Positions 1-6,534 of a stretch of DNA of 12,523 nt are shown here, in pieces. Below the pieces are notes generated by a model. The model was not told where the DNA came from. It saw only the letters and a list, made by a program, of their open reading frames with translations, and searched no databases. Source of the DNA: Burkholderiales bacterium (GTDB lineage: Bacteria; Pseudomonadota; Gammaproteobacteria; Burkholderiales; Burkholderiaceae_D); contig JAGWUK010000031.1 of assembly GCA_028868455.1 (NCBI GenBank), positions 1-12,523 on the forward strand, given 5' to 3'. Made by a program: the position numbers and the translations under genes. Position 1 is the stretch's first letter. Every line of letters starts with the position of its first letter.

Positions 1-17
1 ACTTCCTGCAGTAAAAT

Positions 18-52
18 AAAAAAACGGCACCGCTATCTGGTGCCGTTTTTTA
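18..52. terminator. Intrinsic terminator of an upstream gene, probably bidirectional
   Basis: A perfect 7-bp GC-rich stem (CGGCACC at 25-31, GGTGCCG at 39-45) encloses a 7-base loop. It is flanked by an A-run on the left and a T-run on the right (46-51), which extend the stem by A-T pairs. This is a standard rho-independent terminator and can work on either strand. No coding region lies to its left in the window, so the gene it ends is outside. It isolates the birA cluster from upstream transcription. Confidence 0.9.
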
Positions 53-144
53 TTAACTTCACACAAAAAGTTTACGCAGGCAGTTGCGGCGATCGCATGT
101 ATTCCGGGCTTTCCTGATATAGGCGTCGGAGTGATACGTCAGCC

Positions 145-1023
145 ATGACTACGTCGCAATTTGAAAGAGTACGGTGCCTTCGGGCACTTCTGACTATGAT
201 GGACAATACAATTAAAATACAGGCATCCCAGATTCTGGAAGCAGATCACATCCGCGCTTTGCGGGATGCTGCCGGGCGAGCAGTCGATGTCGAAGTGGTT
301 GAGGAAACAGGGTCGACAAATGCCGATCTGATGGCAAGACTGTCCCAACTACACCGCCCGGTTTTGCGCGTTGCGCTGCATCAGACAGCTGGTCGTGGAC
401 GCGCTGGTCGCACATGGTATTCGGTTGCTGGCGGCATGTTAACCTTTTCGCTTGCCTGGCGGATGCCGCAAACTGCGCATCAGTTAATGGGCTTGCCGCT
501 GGCCGTCGGCGTCGCTATTGCAGAAGTTTTGAATGCATTAGGTGTGGTGGTGAAATTAAAGTGGCCAAATGATGTATTAAAAGAAGGCAAGAAGCTGGCA
601 GGCATTCTGATTGAAACGGCCAATGCCAAAGACGGCGGCACCTGGGTCGTTGCTGGTATCGGCCTGAATCTGCAAGTGCCGGATGAACTGGAAACGGCAA
701 TCGGTCGCGCTGTCGCGGAAGCCCCCTGGCTCGCACAAATGGACAGAAATCAATTGATGGCAAAGTTATTGAACGCTCTGGCGGCAACTTTTGAACAATT
801 TGGGCAAGGCGGATTTGCGCCATTCTTGCCGCGTTGGAATGCCTTGCACGCCTATGCACAACAACCGGTAGTCATCCTTGACCACGGTTCCATTATTCAT
901 CGTGGGATTGCGCTTGGCGTCGATACGACGGGTTGTTTGTTACTGCAGACCGATCAAGGGCAAGTGCCAGTTTTGGCTGGTGACGTGTCTTTGCGCCCGG
1001 CAGATGATTCTCTGCATGTATGA
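145..1023 (+). CDS. birA: Biotin--[acetyl-CoA-carboxylase] ligase (monofunctional BirA)
   Basis: Cytoplasmic ligase that activates biotin with ATP and transfers biotinyl-AMP to the lysine of the biotin carboxyl carrier protein, feeding fatty-acid synthesis. Visible motifs in the 292-residue form are GSTNADL (about 56-62), the biotinyl-AMP loop GRGRAGRTW (about 83-91), KWPNDV (about 139-144) followed by KLAGILIE, and a C-terminal small beta domain ending near VLAGDVSLR. There is no N-terminal winged helix, so this is a ligase without the biotin-operon repressor function of E. coli BirA. The start is uncertain. ATG 145 has a GGAG at 128-131, 13 bases away. In-frame ATGs at 196 and 199 would give about 274-275 residues, closer to the usual start of this class, but lack a ribosome site. 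The stop overlaps an ATG of coaX (ATGA at 1020-1023), which indicates co-transcription. Confidence 0.93.
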   Translation: MTTSQFERVRCLRALLTMMDNTIKIQASQILEADHIRALRDAAGRAVDVEVVEETGSTNADLMARLSQLHRPVLRVALHQTAGRGRAGRTWYSVAGGMLTFSLAWRMPQTAHQLMGLPLAVGVAIAEVLNALGVVVKLKWPNDVLKEGKKLAGILIETANAKDGGTWVVAGIGLNLQVPDELETAIGRAVAEAPWLAQMDRNQLMAKLLNALAATFEQFGQGGFAPFLPRWNALHAYAQQPVVILDHGSIIHRGIALGVDTTGCLLLQTDQGQVPVLAGDVSLRPADDSLHV

Positions 1024-1034
1024 ACGGGGCTGAC

Positions 1035-1805
1035 ATGCTGCTATTAATCGATGCAGGAAATACCAGGATCAAATGGGCGCTTTGTGCGTCAACGCCGCTA
1101 CGCCCGGGAGTACCGCCAGTCTGGCTCCAGATGGCTTCGGTTAGTCACGACGAAATGGCGCAGTTGCCGGAGCAGTGGAAGCACTTGCAGCCTGCACATG
1201 TGCATATTTCCAACGTCGCGGGACAGATGATACGCGATCAACTGACAGCCATTTTGTTTGATTTAAATCCGACCTTACCCATACACTGGTTTGCTTCGGT
1301 GGCGCAGATTGCTGGCATACAAAATCATTATCGCAATCCGGCACAGCTAGGTTGTGACCGTCTGGCAGCCGTAGCGGGCGCTCACCATCTATTCCCGGAT
1401 CAGGCGCTGATCGTGGCAACTGGCGGAACCGCAACAACCGTCGATGCGGTCAGTGCCGATGGCGTATTTCATGGTGGGATGATTTTGCCCGGACTTAAAC
1501 TGATGGCGCAATCGCTGGCGCGCAATACTGCGCAATTGCCACAAGTTGCCGAAAGTATCGCCGTCGATCAGCCATTTGCCGATAATACGGATCAGGCAAT
1601 TGTCAGCGGTTGTATCCATGCCCAGGTTGGGGCAATTACGCGCGCGACCCAGGTTTTTTCGCAAACACAGCAGTGTGCCGTGCAGTGTGTTATTTCCGGT
1701 GGCGCAGCGCCGTATTTGCTGCCGCATATGGATATTCCCTGCATCCATATCGACAATCTGGTCTTGACTGGGCTTTATGTCGTGGCACAATCGGGCACAC
1801 TTTGA
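1035..1805 (+). CDS. coaX: Type III pantothenate kinase (CoaX)
   Basis: ATP-dependent phosphorylation of pantothenate to 4'-phosphopantothenate, the first committed step of coenzyme A synthesis, in the cytoplasm. The ASKHA-fold signatures are clear: N-terminal DAGNTR phosphate-binding motif (residues 6-11), GCDR (106-109) with the conserved Asp, GGTATTVD (130-137) and the HGGMILPG loop (146-153). The length of 256 residues is typical. I prefer ATG 1035 because the protein then begins MLLLIDAGNTR, as in the family, and GGGG at 1026-1029 is well placed. ATG 1020, overlapping the birA stop, would add only five residues. In Bordetella this family was first described as Baf, and pairing with birA is common in betaproteobacteria. 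The next gene starts 17 bases after the stop. Confidence 0.93.
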   Translation: MLLLIDAGNTRIKWALCASTPLRPGVPPVWLQMASVSHDEMAQLPEQWKHLQPAHVHISNVAGQMIRDQLTAILFDLNPTLPIHWFASVAQIAGIQNHYRNPAQLGCDRLAAVAGAHHLFPDQALIVATGGTATTVDAVSADGVFHGGMILPGLKLMAQSLARNTAQLPQVAESIAVDQPFADNTDQAIVSGCIHAQVGAITRATQVFSQTQQCAVQCVISGGAAPYLLPHMDIPCIHIDNLVLTGLYVVAQSGTL

Positions 1806-1822
1806 AAAGAGAGTAATTTGCT

Positions 1823-2503
1823 ATGCTGAGATTTTTTTTCTGGACGCTGCTGATACTGAACGCTTTCATGCTGGCATTTAATTTTGGATATCTCGGTCAT
1901 TGGTCGCTCGATACCCACGAGCCGGAACGCCTGAAATCGCAGCATCACGCAGATCAGCTCACAGTGCTTTCGGCCAGCGCCGCGTTGACGCCACCAGAAC
2001 CTGTGGTTGAAAAGAAACCGGAAGTGATCGCCTGCCTGCAAGTGGGGAATTTCCAGCAAGCCGATGCTCCGCGTTTTGAAGATAAACTCAAGCAACTGGC
2101 ACTGGGTGACCGTCAGTCCAGAATCAACGTGGTCGAAGTCGCTGCGCACATGGTGTATATCCCGTCGTTAGGAAGTAAAGACGGAGCAGATAAAAAAGCC
2201 GGTGAATTGCGTCGGCTAGGCATCACCGATTTCTTCATCGTCCAGGATCAATCCAATTTGCGCTGGGGGATTTCGCTAGGTGTTTTTAAAACCGAAGAAG
2301 CGGCAAAATCACATCTGAATAATCTCATCAACAAGGGAGTGCGATCTGCCCGCGTCGGGCCGCGAACCGTGACCACGACCAAGTTCGCCTATCAACTGCG
2401 CGCCTTGAGCGCCGAAGAAAAAGCCAAATTTGACACCATCAAAGCGGAATTTCCGGCACAGGATACGCATAGTTGCCAGAACGGTGCCTATAGCAAAAAT
2501 TAA
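1823..2503 (+). CDS. Membrane-anchored SPOR-domain protein
   Basis: A 226-residue single-pass inner-membrane protein. An N-terminal hydrophobic segment (about residues 4-24, rich in Phe and Leu) is followed by a linker rich in Ala, Pro, Glu and Lys (about 30-68). A C-terminal SPOR-like fold (about 108-182) has the usual shape: a YIPSLGSK strand, a helix with AGELRRLG, an FFIV strand, ISLGVFKTEEAA and a final strand before VGPR. SPOR domains bind glycan strands lacking stem peptides and often place proteins at the division septum, so a periplasmic peptidoglycan-binding role is inferred. The last 45 residues are charged and have no known motif. AGAGAG at about 1808-1813 serves as ribosome site. 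It is the third gene of the birA-coaX unit. The link to those enzymes is positional, with no obvious functional reason. A run of eight T lies in codons 4-6. Confidence 0.82.
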   Translation: MLRFFFWTLLILNAFMLAFNFGYLGHWSLDTHEPERLKSQHHADQLTVLSASAALTPPEPVVEKKPEVIACLQVGNFQQADAPRFEDKLKQLALGDRQSRINVVEVAAHMVYIPSLGSKDGADKKAGELRRLGITDFFIVQDQSNLRWGISLGVFKTEEAAKSHLNNLINKGVRSARVGPRTVTTTKFAYQLRALSAEEKAKFDTIKAEFPAQDTHSCQNGAYSKN

Positions 2504-2578
2504 GCATGCTGCATGAGGCCGGCATTGCCGCAAGTTGTTGAACAGAATCGTATTCGCTACGACACAAAGCAAAAATAG

Positions 2579-2613
2579 AATATCAAATTCCCACGTTGTG
2601 AGAATTTGATATT
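2579..2613. promoter_or_regulatory. 12-bp perfect inverted repeat, candidate operator of the IclR regulator
   Basis: AATATCAAATTC at 2579-2590 is repeated exactly in reverse complement (GAATTTGATATT) at 2602-2613 with an 11-base spacer, so half-site centres lie 23 bp apart, about two helical turns. It sits just upstream of the IclR gene and overlaps the candidate -35 hexamer. IclR-family proteins often bind dyads in front of their own operon, so an operator for autoregulation and hutGF control is likely. The stem is AT-rich and lacks a following T-run, so a terminator for the preceding SPOR gene is less likely. Confidence 0.6.
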
Positions 2614-2639
2614 GAAATGCGGGAAGCAGCTGTTAGGAT
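2612..2639 (+). promoter_or_regulatory. Candidate sigma-70 promoter for the iclR-hutG-hutF unit
   Basis: TTGAAA (2612-2617) and TAGGAT (2634-2639) are separated by 16 bp and resemble -35 and -10 hexamers. Transcription would begin near 2646 and leave a leader of under 40 bases before the preferred ATG at 2683. The -35 overlaps the right half of the dyad, which suits repression. This is pattern matching only. Confidence 0.4.
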
Positions 2640-2682
2640 GGCTGTACGAAATTCTTTTTCCTTCCGCATAGATTTAATTCTC

Positions 2683-3450
2683 ATGACACTCACTGCCAGC
2701 GTACCTGTCAATGAAAGGGTATTGCACCTACTGGTGTGCATCGCTCGTCATGGGCAGGCCGTGTCTGCGCGCGACCTCGCCGCGCAAAGCCGCTTGCCGC
2801 TCAGCACAGTCTATCGTCATCTGAAGCTTTTAAAAAAATGGGGACTGATACAGGAACACGCGCAAACCGGGTTGGTTGAAGCAGGGCCGGTTTCGGTGCA
2901 ACTGGCGCGCGGTTTTGACCAGCAATCCTGGCTGATGGCGCAGGCGCGACCGGAAATCGAACAACTGGTCGCCCGTACCGGGGAAAGCGTAGGTTTGCTG
3001 GCCTATGTCAACGGTCAGATCATTTGCCTCGACATGCAAGACAGCGAACATGCCCTACGTTGCTCATTCGCCAAAGGGCGCGCCAACTCCACCGTGCGTG
3101 GCGCGTCAGCCAAGGCTTTGCTGGCATTTTTACCGGATGCGCTACAACAAGAATTGATCGCCAAAGAATTTCCTGAGCGGGTTTCACACGCAGGCGATGC
3201 GTCATGCGATCGCGCAGAGTTATTGCAACAATTGCAGATCATTCGCCAGCAACGTTACGCCACCAGCGATAGTGAAATCGATATCGGTATCTGGGGCGTC
3301 AGCGTTCCTGTATTTTCTCCACACGGCCGGCTGGAAGCCAGCTTGTCATTGATGGCACCATCGGCCAGAGTGCAGGACAAAAAAAACGAATTGATCAACA
3401 GTACCGTCGCAGCGGCTGACCGTATCAGTCGCGCGCTTCAACAAGTCTGA
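2683..3450 (+). CDS. IclR-family transcriptional regulator, probable regulator of hutGF
   Basis: A 255-residue DNA-binding regulator. An N-terminal winged helix-turn-helix (about residues 9-60, with AVSARDLAAQSRLPLSTVYR as recognition region) is followed by the IclR effector domain (about 75-250). That domain carries the family pattern around GRANSTVRGASAKALLAFLP and a C-terminal IDIGIWGVSVPVFSPHGRLEASLSL stretch, given here as key landmarks. In this family small carbon metabolites bind the C-terminal domain, and a histidine breakdown intermediate such as formimino- or formyl-glutamate is a plausible but unproven ligand. The frame is open upstream, with ATGs at 2617 and 2638. I chose 2683 because the protein then starts nine residues before the helix-turn-helix and the candidate promoter lies upstream of it. 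The ribosome site is weak in every case. hutG follows after 19 bases on the same strand. Most studied hut systems use the GntR-type HutC instead. Confidence 0.85.
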   Translation: MTLTASVPVNERVLHLLVCIARHGQAVSARDLAAQSRLPLSTVYRHLKLLKKWGLIQEHAQTGLVEAGPVSVQLARGFDQQSWLMAQARPEIEQLVARTGESVGLLAYVNGQIICLDMQDSEHALRCSFAKGRANSTVRGASAKALLAFLPDALQQELIAKEFPERVSHAGDASCDRAELLQQLQIIRQQRYATSDSEIDIGIWGVSVPVFSPHGRLEASLSLMAPSARVQDKKNELINSTVAAADRISRALQQV

Positions 3451-3469
3451 ATTTTTAAAGAGGCATCGC

Positions 3470-4288
3470 ATGCAAACGCCATTTCATTTTCACGCTGGCA
3501 CCGTTCCACTGCTGATTTCCATGCCACACGCAGGCACAGCCATCCCCGCTGATATTGCGGCACAGATGTTGCCAGTAGCGCAGGAAAAGGCCGATACCGA
3601 CTGGCATATGCCAGCTTTGTACAACATGGCGCAAGAGCTGGGGGCATCAACTATCGTGGCGGACTATTCGCGGTACGTGATTGATCTGAATCGCGCACCG
3701 GACAATGCCAATCTCTACCCGGGGCAGGATACGACGGGTCTGTGCCCAATCGATACTTTCGCCAAACAGCCATTGTATGCAGCAGACAAGTTGCCGAGCG
3801 ACGCAGAAATTCAAAATCGCATCACCTTGTACTGGCAACCTTATCATCAGCAACTGCAGTACGAACTGACGCGCCTGCTGGAGCTGCATGGCAGCGTTGT
3901 ATTATGGGATGCGCATTCTATTGCCTCGCACGTGCCGCGTTTTTTTCAAGGAAAATTACCGGATCTGAATTTCGGCACAGCCGACCAGAAATCATGCGAC
4001 CCCGGTTTGCAGAAAGCACTGCTGGATTGTCTTGCTGCATCACCAGAGTCACAGCACTATTCTCATGTATTTAACGGTCGCTTTAAAGGCGGTTACATCA
4101 CGCGCCAATATGGTCAGCCGCAACGCCATGTTCACGCTGTGCAGCTGGAAATGAGCCAGTGCATTTATATGAATGAAACCTCTCCTTTTGCATATCGTCC
4201 CGACCTTGCGCAACAAGTCCAGCCACTGTTAAAACAATGTCTCGAAAGCTGTCTGACCTGGGTACGCCAGCAAGGAACGCAAGCATGA
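3470..4288 (+). CDS. hutG: N-formylglutamate deformylase (HutG)
   Basis: Hydrolyses N-formyl-L-glutamate to L-glutamate and formate, the final step of the five-enzyme histidine degradation route. The 272-residue length fits the family. Family landmarks are SMPHAG (17-22), DTDWHMPALY (42-51), YSRYVIDLNRAP (66-77), LYPGQDTTGLCP (82-93) and LWDAHSI (145-151). The conserved His and Asp residues in these blocks are the likely metal and substrate ligands. A good ribosome site, AAAGAGG (3457-3463), lies six bases before the ATG. The stop overlaps the hutF start (ATGA, 4285-4288), so the two are translationally coupled. Product and substrate match HutF exactly, which makes the call firm. A generic N-formylglutamate amidohydrolase is the only alternative. 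Confidence 0.95.
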   Translation: MQTPFHFHAGTVPLLISMPHAGTAIPADIAAQMLPVAQEKADTDWHMPALYNMAQELGASTIVADYSRYVIDLNRAPDNANLYPGQDTTGLCPIDTFAKQPLYAADKLPSDAEIQNRITLYWQPYHQQLQYELTRLLELHGSVVLWDAHSIASHVPRFFQGKLPDLNFGTADQKSCDPGLQKALLDCLAASPESQHYSHVFNGRFKGGYITRQYGQPQRHVHAVQLEMSQCIYMNETSPFAYRPDLAQQVQPLLKQCLESCLTWVRQQGTQA

Positions 4289-5646
4289 ACAGCCTGTATG
4301 CACAACATGCCTATTTACCGCAAGGCTGGGTCGACAACGTCCGGCTGACATGGAATAGCGATGGCGACCTGAGCGCGATTGAGGAAAATGCACAAGCGTT
4401 GGCGGGAGAAAAAATTGCCCGCTTTGTCGTGCCAGGCATGACCAATTTGCATTCGCATGCATTTCAGCGCGCGATGGCCGGATTGACAGAAATGGCGGGC
4501 GACAGCAAGGACAGTTTCTGGACCTGGCGCGACCTGATGTACCGTACGGCTTTGCATATCACGCCGGAACAAATCCAGGCAATTGCCGCGCAACTGTACT
4601 CGGAATGTCTGCGTCATGGCTATACCTCGGTATGTGAATTTCATTATCTGCACCGCGATGTCGATGGGCATTTTTATGCCAATCCGGCGGAAATGGCCGA
4701 GCGCGTCATTGCTGCGGCAAACATGGCTGGCATGGGCATCAGCATGCTTCCTGTTTTGTATAGTTATGCGGACTTTGGTGAAATCGCTTTGCGTCACGAC
4801 CAACGCCGCTTTGCTACCGATGCCAACGAGATCATGGACTTGATTCAGGCGTTGGAGCGTCAACGGAATCACCAGGTAGAAATCGGTGTTGCACCGCATT
4901 CCTTACGGGCTGCCAGCATTGCGCAGATACACCACATTCAATCCGCTCTGCCAAACAGGCGGCCTATCCATATCCATATCGCCGAGCAACAAAAAGAAGT
5001 CGATGTCTGTATCGCTTTTTCTGGCAAACGTCCGGTAGAACTCTTGCTCGATAGTGGACTGGTCGATCAGCGCTGGTGCCTGGTTCATGCAACGCATTTG
5101 AATGCCGCAGAAGTGCAGGGCATTGCCGCCAGCGGTGCTGTCGCCGGTATCTGTACGACGACCGAAGGCAATCTTGGCGACGGTTTTTTTAGCTTACCGG
5201 ATTACATCGCCGCTGGTGGCCGTTTCGGTATCGGCAGTGATAGCCATGTTTCGCAAAGCCCGGTAGAAGAATTGCGCTGGCTGGAATATGGTCAACGCTT
5301 GCGCCTGCAGGGACGTAACATCGCCACGAATGTGGCGCAGCGACGAGTCGGTGATTTTTTATGGGACGCCGCGCTGAGTGGCGGTGCACAAGCCAGTGGT
5401 CGTCCGGTCGGGAAGCTGGCACTGGCGCATCGCGCCGATATGCTGGTGCTGGACGATACACATCCAAATCTCGCCGGAATTACTAGCCGCGATGTATTGA
5501 ATACCTGGATTTTCGCTGGTAACGATCAGCTTGTACGTGACGTTTATGTTGGCGGTAAGCAGGTGGTGCAGAGCGGGCGGCATGTGCATCAGGCACAGAT
5601 ACAGGCTGCCTATGGGGAGTGCATGCGGACGTTGCGTTCTTTGTAA
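4285..5646 (+). CDS. hutF: Formimidoylglutamate deiminase (HutF)
   Basis: Converts N-formimino-L-glutamate plus water to N-formyl-L-glutamate and ammonia. It is a cytoplasmic amidohydrolase-superfamily enzyme of 453 residues, the usual size. The metal site is visible: HSH in NLHSHAFQRAM (His56 and His58), His231 in HIHIAEQ, and Asp319 in GSDSHVSQSPVEELRWLEYG. VAPHSLRA (202-209) and LVHATH (266-271) supply further active-site residues. AAGGAA at 4272-4277 is seven bases before ATG 4285. An in-frame ATG at 4237 lies inside hutG and would add 16 residues without support. With hutG it forms the formate-releasing branch. The other hut enzymes (histidase, urocanase, imidazolonepropionase) are not in this window. 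No clear terminator follows before the repeat region. Confidence 0.95.
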   Translation: MNSLYAQHAYLPQGWVDNVRLTWNSDGDLSAIEENAQALAGEKIARFVVPGMTNLHSHAFQRAMAGLTEMAGDSKDSFWTWRDLMYRTALHITPEQIQAIAAQLYSECLRHGYTSVCEFHYLHRDVDGHFYANPAEMAERVIAAANMAGMGISMLPVLYSYADFGEIALRHDQRRFATDANEIMDLIQALERQRNHQVEIGVAPHSLRAASIAQIHHIQSALPNRRPIHIHIAEQQKEVDVCIAFSGKRPVELLLDSGLVDQRWCLVHATHLNAAEVQGIAASGAVAGICTTTEGNLGDGFFSLPDYIAAGGRFGIGSDSHVSQSPVEELRWLEYGQRLRLQGRNIATNVAQRRVGDFLWDAALSGGAQASGRPVGKLALAHRADMLVLDDTHPNLAGITSRDVLNTWIFAGNDQLVRDVYVGGKQVVQSGRHVHQAQIQAAYGECMRTLRSL

Positions 5647-5664
5647 GCGGAGCGCGCCTTTATT

Positions 5665-5770
5665 TTTGAATGGCCTGCATCGTGAGGAGTCATTAACGAT
5701 TTTGGGAAGGTGTGACGACGCGGATAATTGACGATAGTCGGCCGGGTCTCGTCCCGGCGGACGCCTTACC
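5665..5770 (+). repeat. Direct repeat, copy 1
   Basis: Aligns without gaps to 6205-6310 at a constant offset of 540. By hand count about 77 of 106 positions match. The match is perfect over 5741-5760, which contains the hairpin GCCGGG-TCTCGT-CCCGGC (5741-5758), and weakest over 5681-5690 and 5701-5730. It lies 18 bases after the hutF stop. Confidence 0.8.
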
Positions 5771-5833
5771 TTCTTTTGCTTCGCCAAAAGCAAGTAAGCC
5801 AAGAAAAGGCGACCGCAGACTTGCCCTTCGGGT
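5733..5833 (+). repeat. Inverted arm, left
   Basis: Contains the GC hairpin (5741-5758), then a second stem-loop (CTTAC... at 5765 to GTAAG ending 5798, inner stem CTTTTG/CAAAAG), then AAGAAAAGGCGACCGC and a short CCC-TTCG-GGG-like loop near 5823-5833. The same order is found in reverse complement at 6078-6180 with a few small gaps. A further shared block CGCTGCGCTC (5839-5848) has its inverse at 6031-6040. Confidence 0.75.
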
Positions 5834-6014
5834 GCTTACGCTGCGCTCCAGCCCAATTTCAATTTGGTGATGAATCAATACAGAACAAAAAAAGCAAAGG
5901 ACAAAGAACGCAGTATTAATTTGAAAGTCGCCAGCATGTCGTTGCTCTTGACGTTGCTTTTGAATTTAATCCCGCTCTGGCGCTGCCTTTGATGCAAGGC
6001 GAAAAATGGAATAA

Positions 6015-6055
6015 GAAAGCTTCGCTGTCTGAGCGCAGCGAGTTTCGAAGCTTTC
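6015..6055. repeat. Stem-loop in the centre of the composite repeat
   Basis: GAAAGCTTCG (6015-6024) and CGAAGCTTTC (6046-6055) form a perfect 10-bp stem around a 21-base loop. The loop side also offers an alternative small pairing (CGCTG 6023-6027 with CAGCG 6036-6040). No T-run follows, so it is not a standard terminator. It belongs to the repeat's non-duplicated middle. Confidence 0.6.
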
Positions 6056-6077
6056 CCATTTTGCGACTTGCAGCAAA

Positions 6078-6180
6078 GGGTACCCGCAGGGCAGCGACTT
6101 CGCGGTCGCCTTCTTTGGCTTACTTTTCTTGGCGAGACAAGAAAAGTAAGTAGCCGCCGGTCTACCACCGGCCGGCAATC
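6078..6180 (-). repeat. Inverted arm, right
   Basis: Reverse-complement partner of 5733-5833. Its AT-rich hairpin is a perfect 13-bp stem (CTTACTTTTCTTG at 6119-6131, CAAGAAAAGTAAG at 6138-6150, loop GCGAGA), better preserved than in the left arm. Its GC hairpin (GCCGGT at 6156-6161, ACCGGC at 6167-6172) keeps a stem but has a different loop from the two plus-strand copies. Confidence 0.78.
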
Positions 6181-6204
6181 TTCACTAGGCCGTGAATGCC
6201 ACAA

Positions 6205-6310
6205 TTTGGATGGCATGCATCAAGCGACATCATCGGCGATCTTCAGCAGTAGTGACAACACGGGTGAGCAACGATTGCCGGCCGGGTCTCGTCCCGGCGG
6301 CTGACTTACC
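6205..6310 (+). repeat. Direct repeat, copy 2
   Basis: Partner of 5665-5770. It begins near TTTGGATGGCATGCATC and ends after the hairpin (6281-6298) at CTTACC. Similarity stops abruptly at 6310: the AT-rich hairpin that follows copy 1 is missing here, so this copy is a half unit. Confidence 0.8.
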
Positions 6311-6399
6311 GAAACATGGCGTGGGCTGGAGATGTAGAAAAATGTTAAACCCACCATAAAGTAGGTCAATTTACACTATGATCATTGCGTAAAAATCAG

Positions 6400-6412
6400 C
6401 GCATTCAATGCG
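6400..6412. promoter_or_regulatory. 13-bp palindrome upstream of the ATP-grasp gene
   Basis: CGCATT-C-AATGCG is a perfect odd-length palindrome about 120 bases before the TTG start. It lies in the 6311-6534 stretch, which is otherwise unique sequence with no gene. A short palindrome of this kind could be an operator but could also occur by chance. No matching second copy was seen nearby beyond a partial CAATGCC at 6414-6420. Confidence 0.3.
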
Positions 6413-6534
6413 TCAATGCCAGATTGAAGCTAAAGTTTACGTGCGCAGATTTTCATGAAATTGACAATGCTGCTCGCATCGTTGCCTTAGCTTGCGTTGT
6501 CATGCGTACCTGAATTGCCTTCCGAAAGTCTTGT

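Larger units (their letters stand above)
5665..6310. repeat. Composite intergenic repeat (direct plus inverted units, REP/MITE-like)
   Basis: This non-coding block of about 645 bp fills most of the 888-base gap between hutF and the ATP-grasp gene. It contains a diverged direct repeat (5665-5770 and 6205-6310), two inverted arms of about 100 bp (5733-5833 and 6078-6180), three GC-rich hairpins and a unique centre. Short open frames inside it are low-complexity translations of the repeat, run in several frames and have no ribosome sites, so I treat none as genes. No transposase or target-site duplication was found. The organisation resembles clustered REP/BIME or miniature inverted-repeat elements. 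Similar hairpin-rich intergenic repeats are, from general knowledge, common in Burkholderiales. Copy number elsewhere in this genome cannot be judged here. Confidence 0.75.

Noticed and set aside
2617..2682. Longer IclR protein starting at 2617 or 2638
   Set aside because: It would place the start on or next to the dyad and candidate promoter and add residues without family resemblance. It cannot be excluded without orthologue alignment.
5647..5668. GC-rich stretch followed by TTTATTTTT after hutF as a terminator
   Set aside because: No stem of more than a few pairs can be drawn in front of the T-rich tract.
5728..6304. Several open frames of 60-113 codons on both strands between hutF and the ATP-grasp gene
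   Set aside because: They lie inside the inverted and direct repeats, encode Lys/Arg-rich low-complexity peptides that mirror the hairpins, overlap each other and have no ribosome sites. Such frames are typical artefacts of Burkholderiales intergenic repeats.
6370..6382. TTTACAC-TATGAT as a promoter for the ATP-grasp gene
   Set aside because: TATGAT is a fair -10 but no -35-like hexamer lies 15-19 bp upstream. The TTGACA at 6461-6466 likewise lacks a usable -10.
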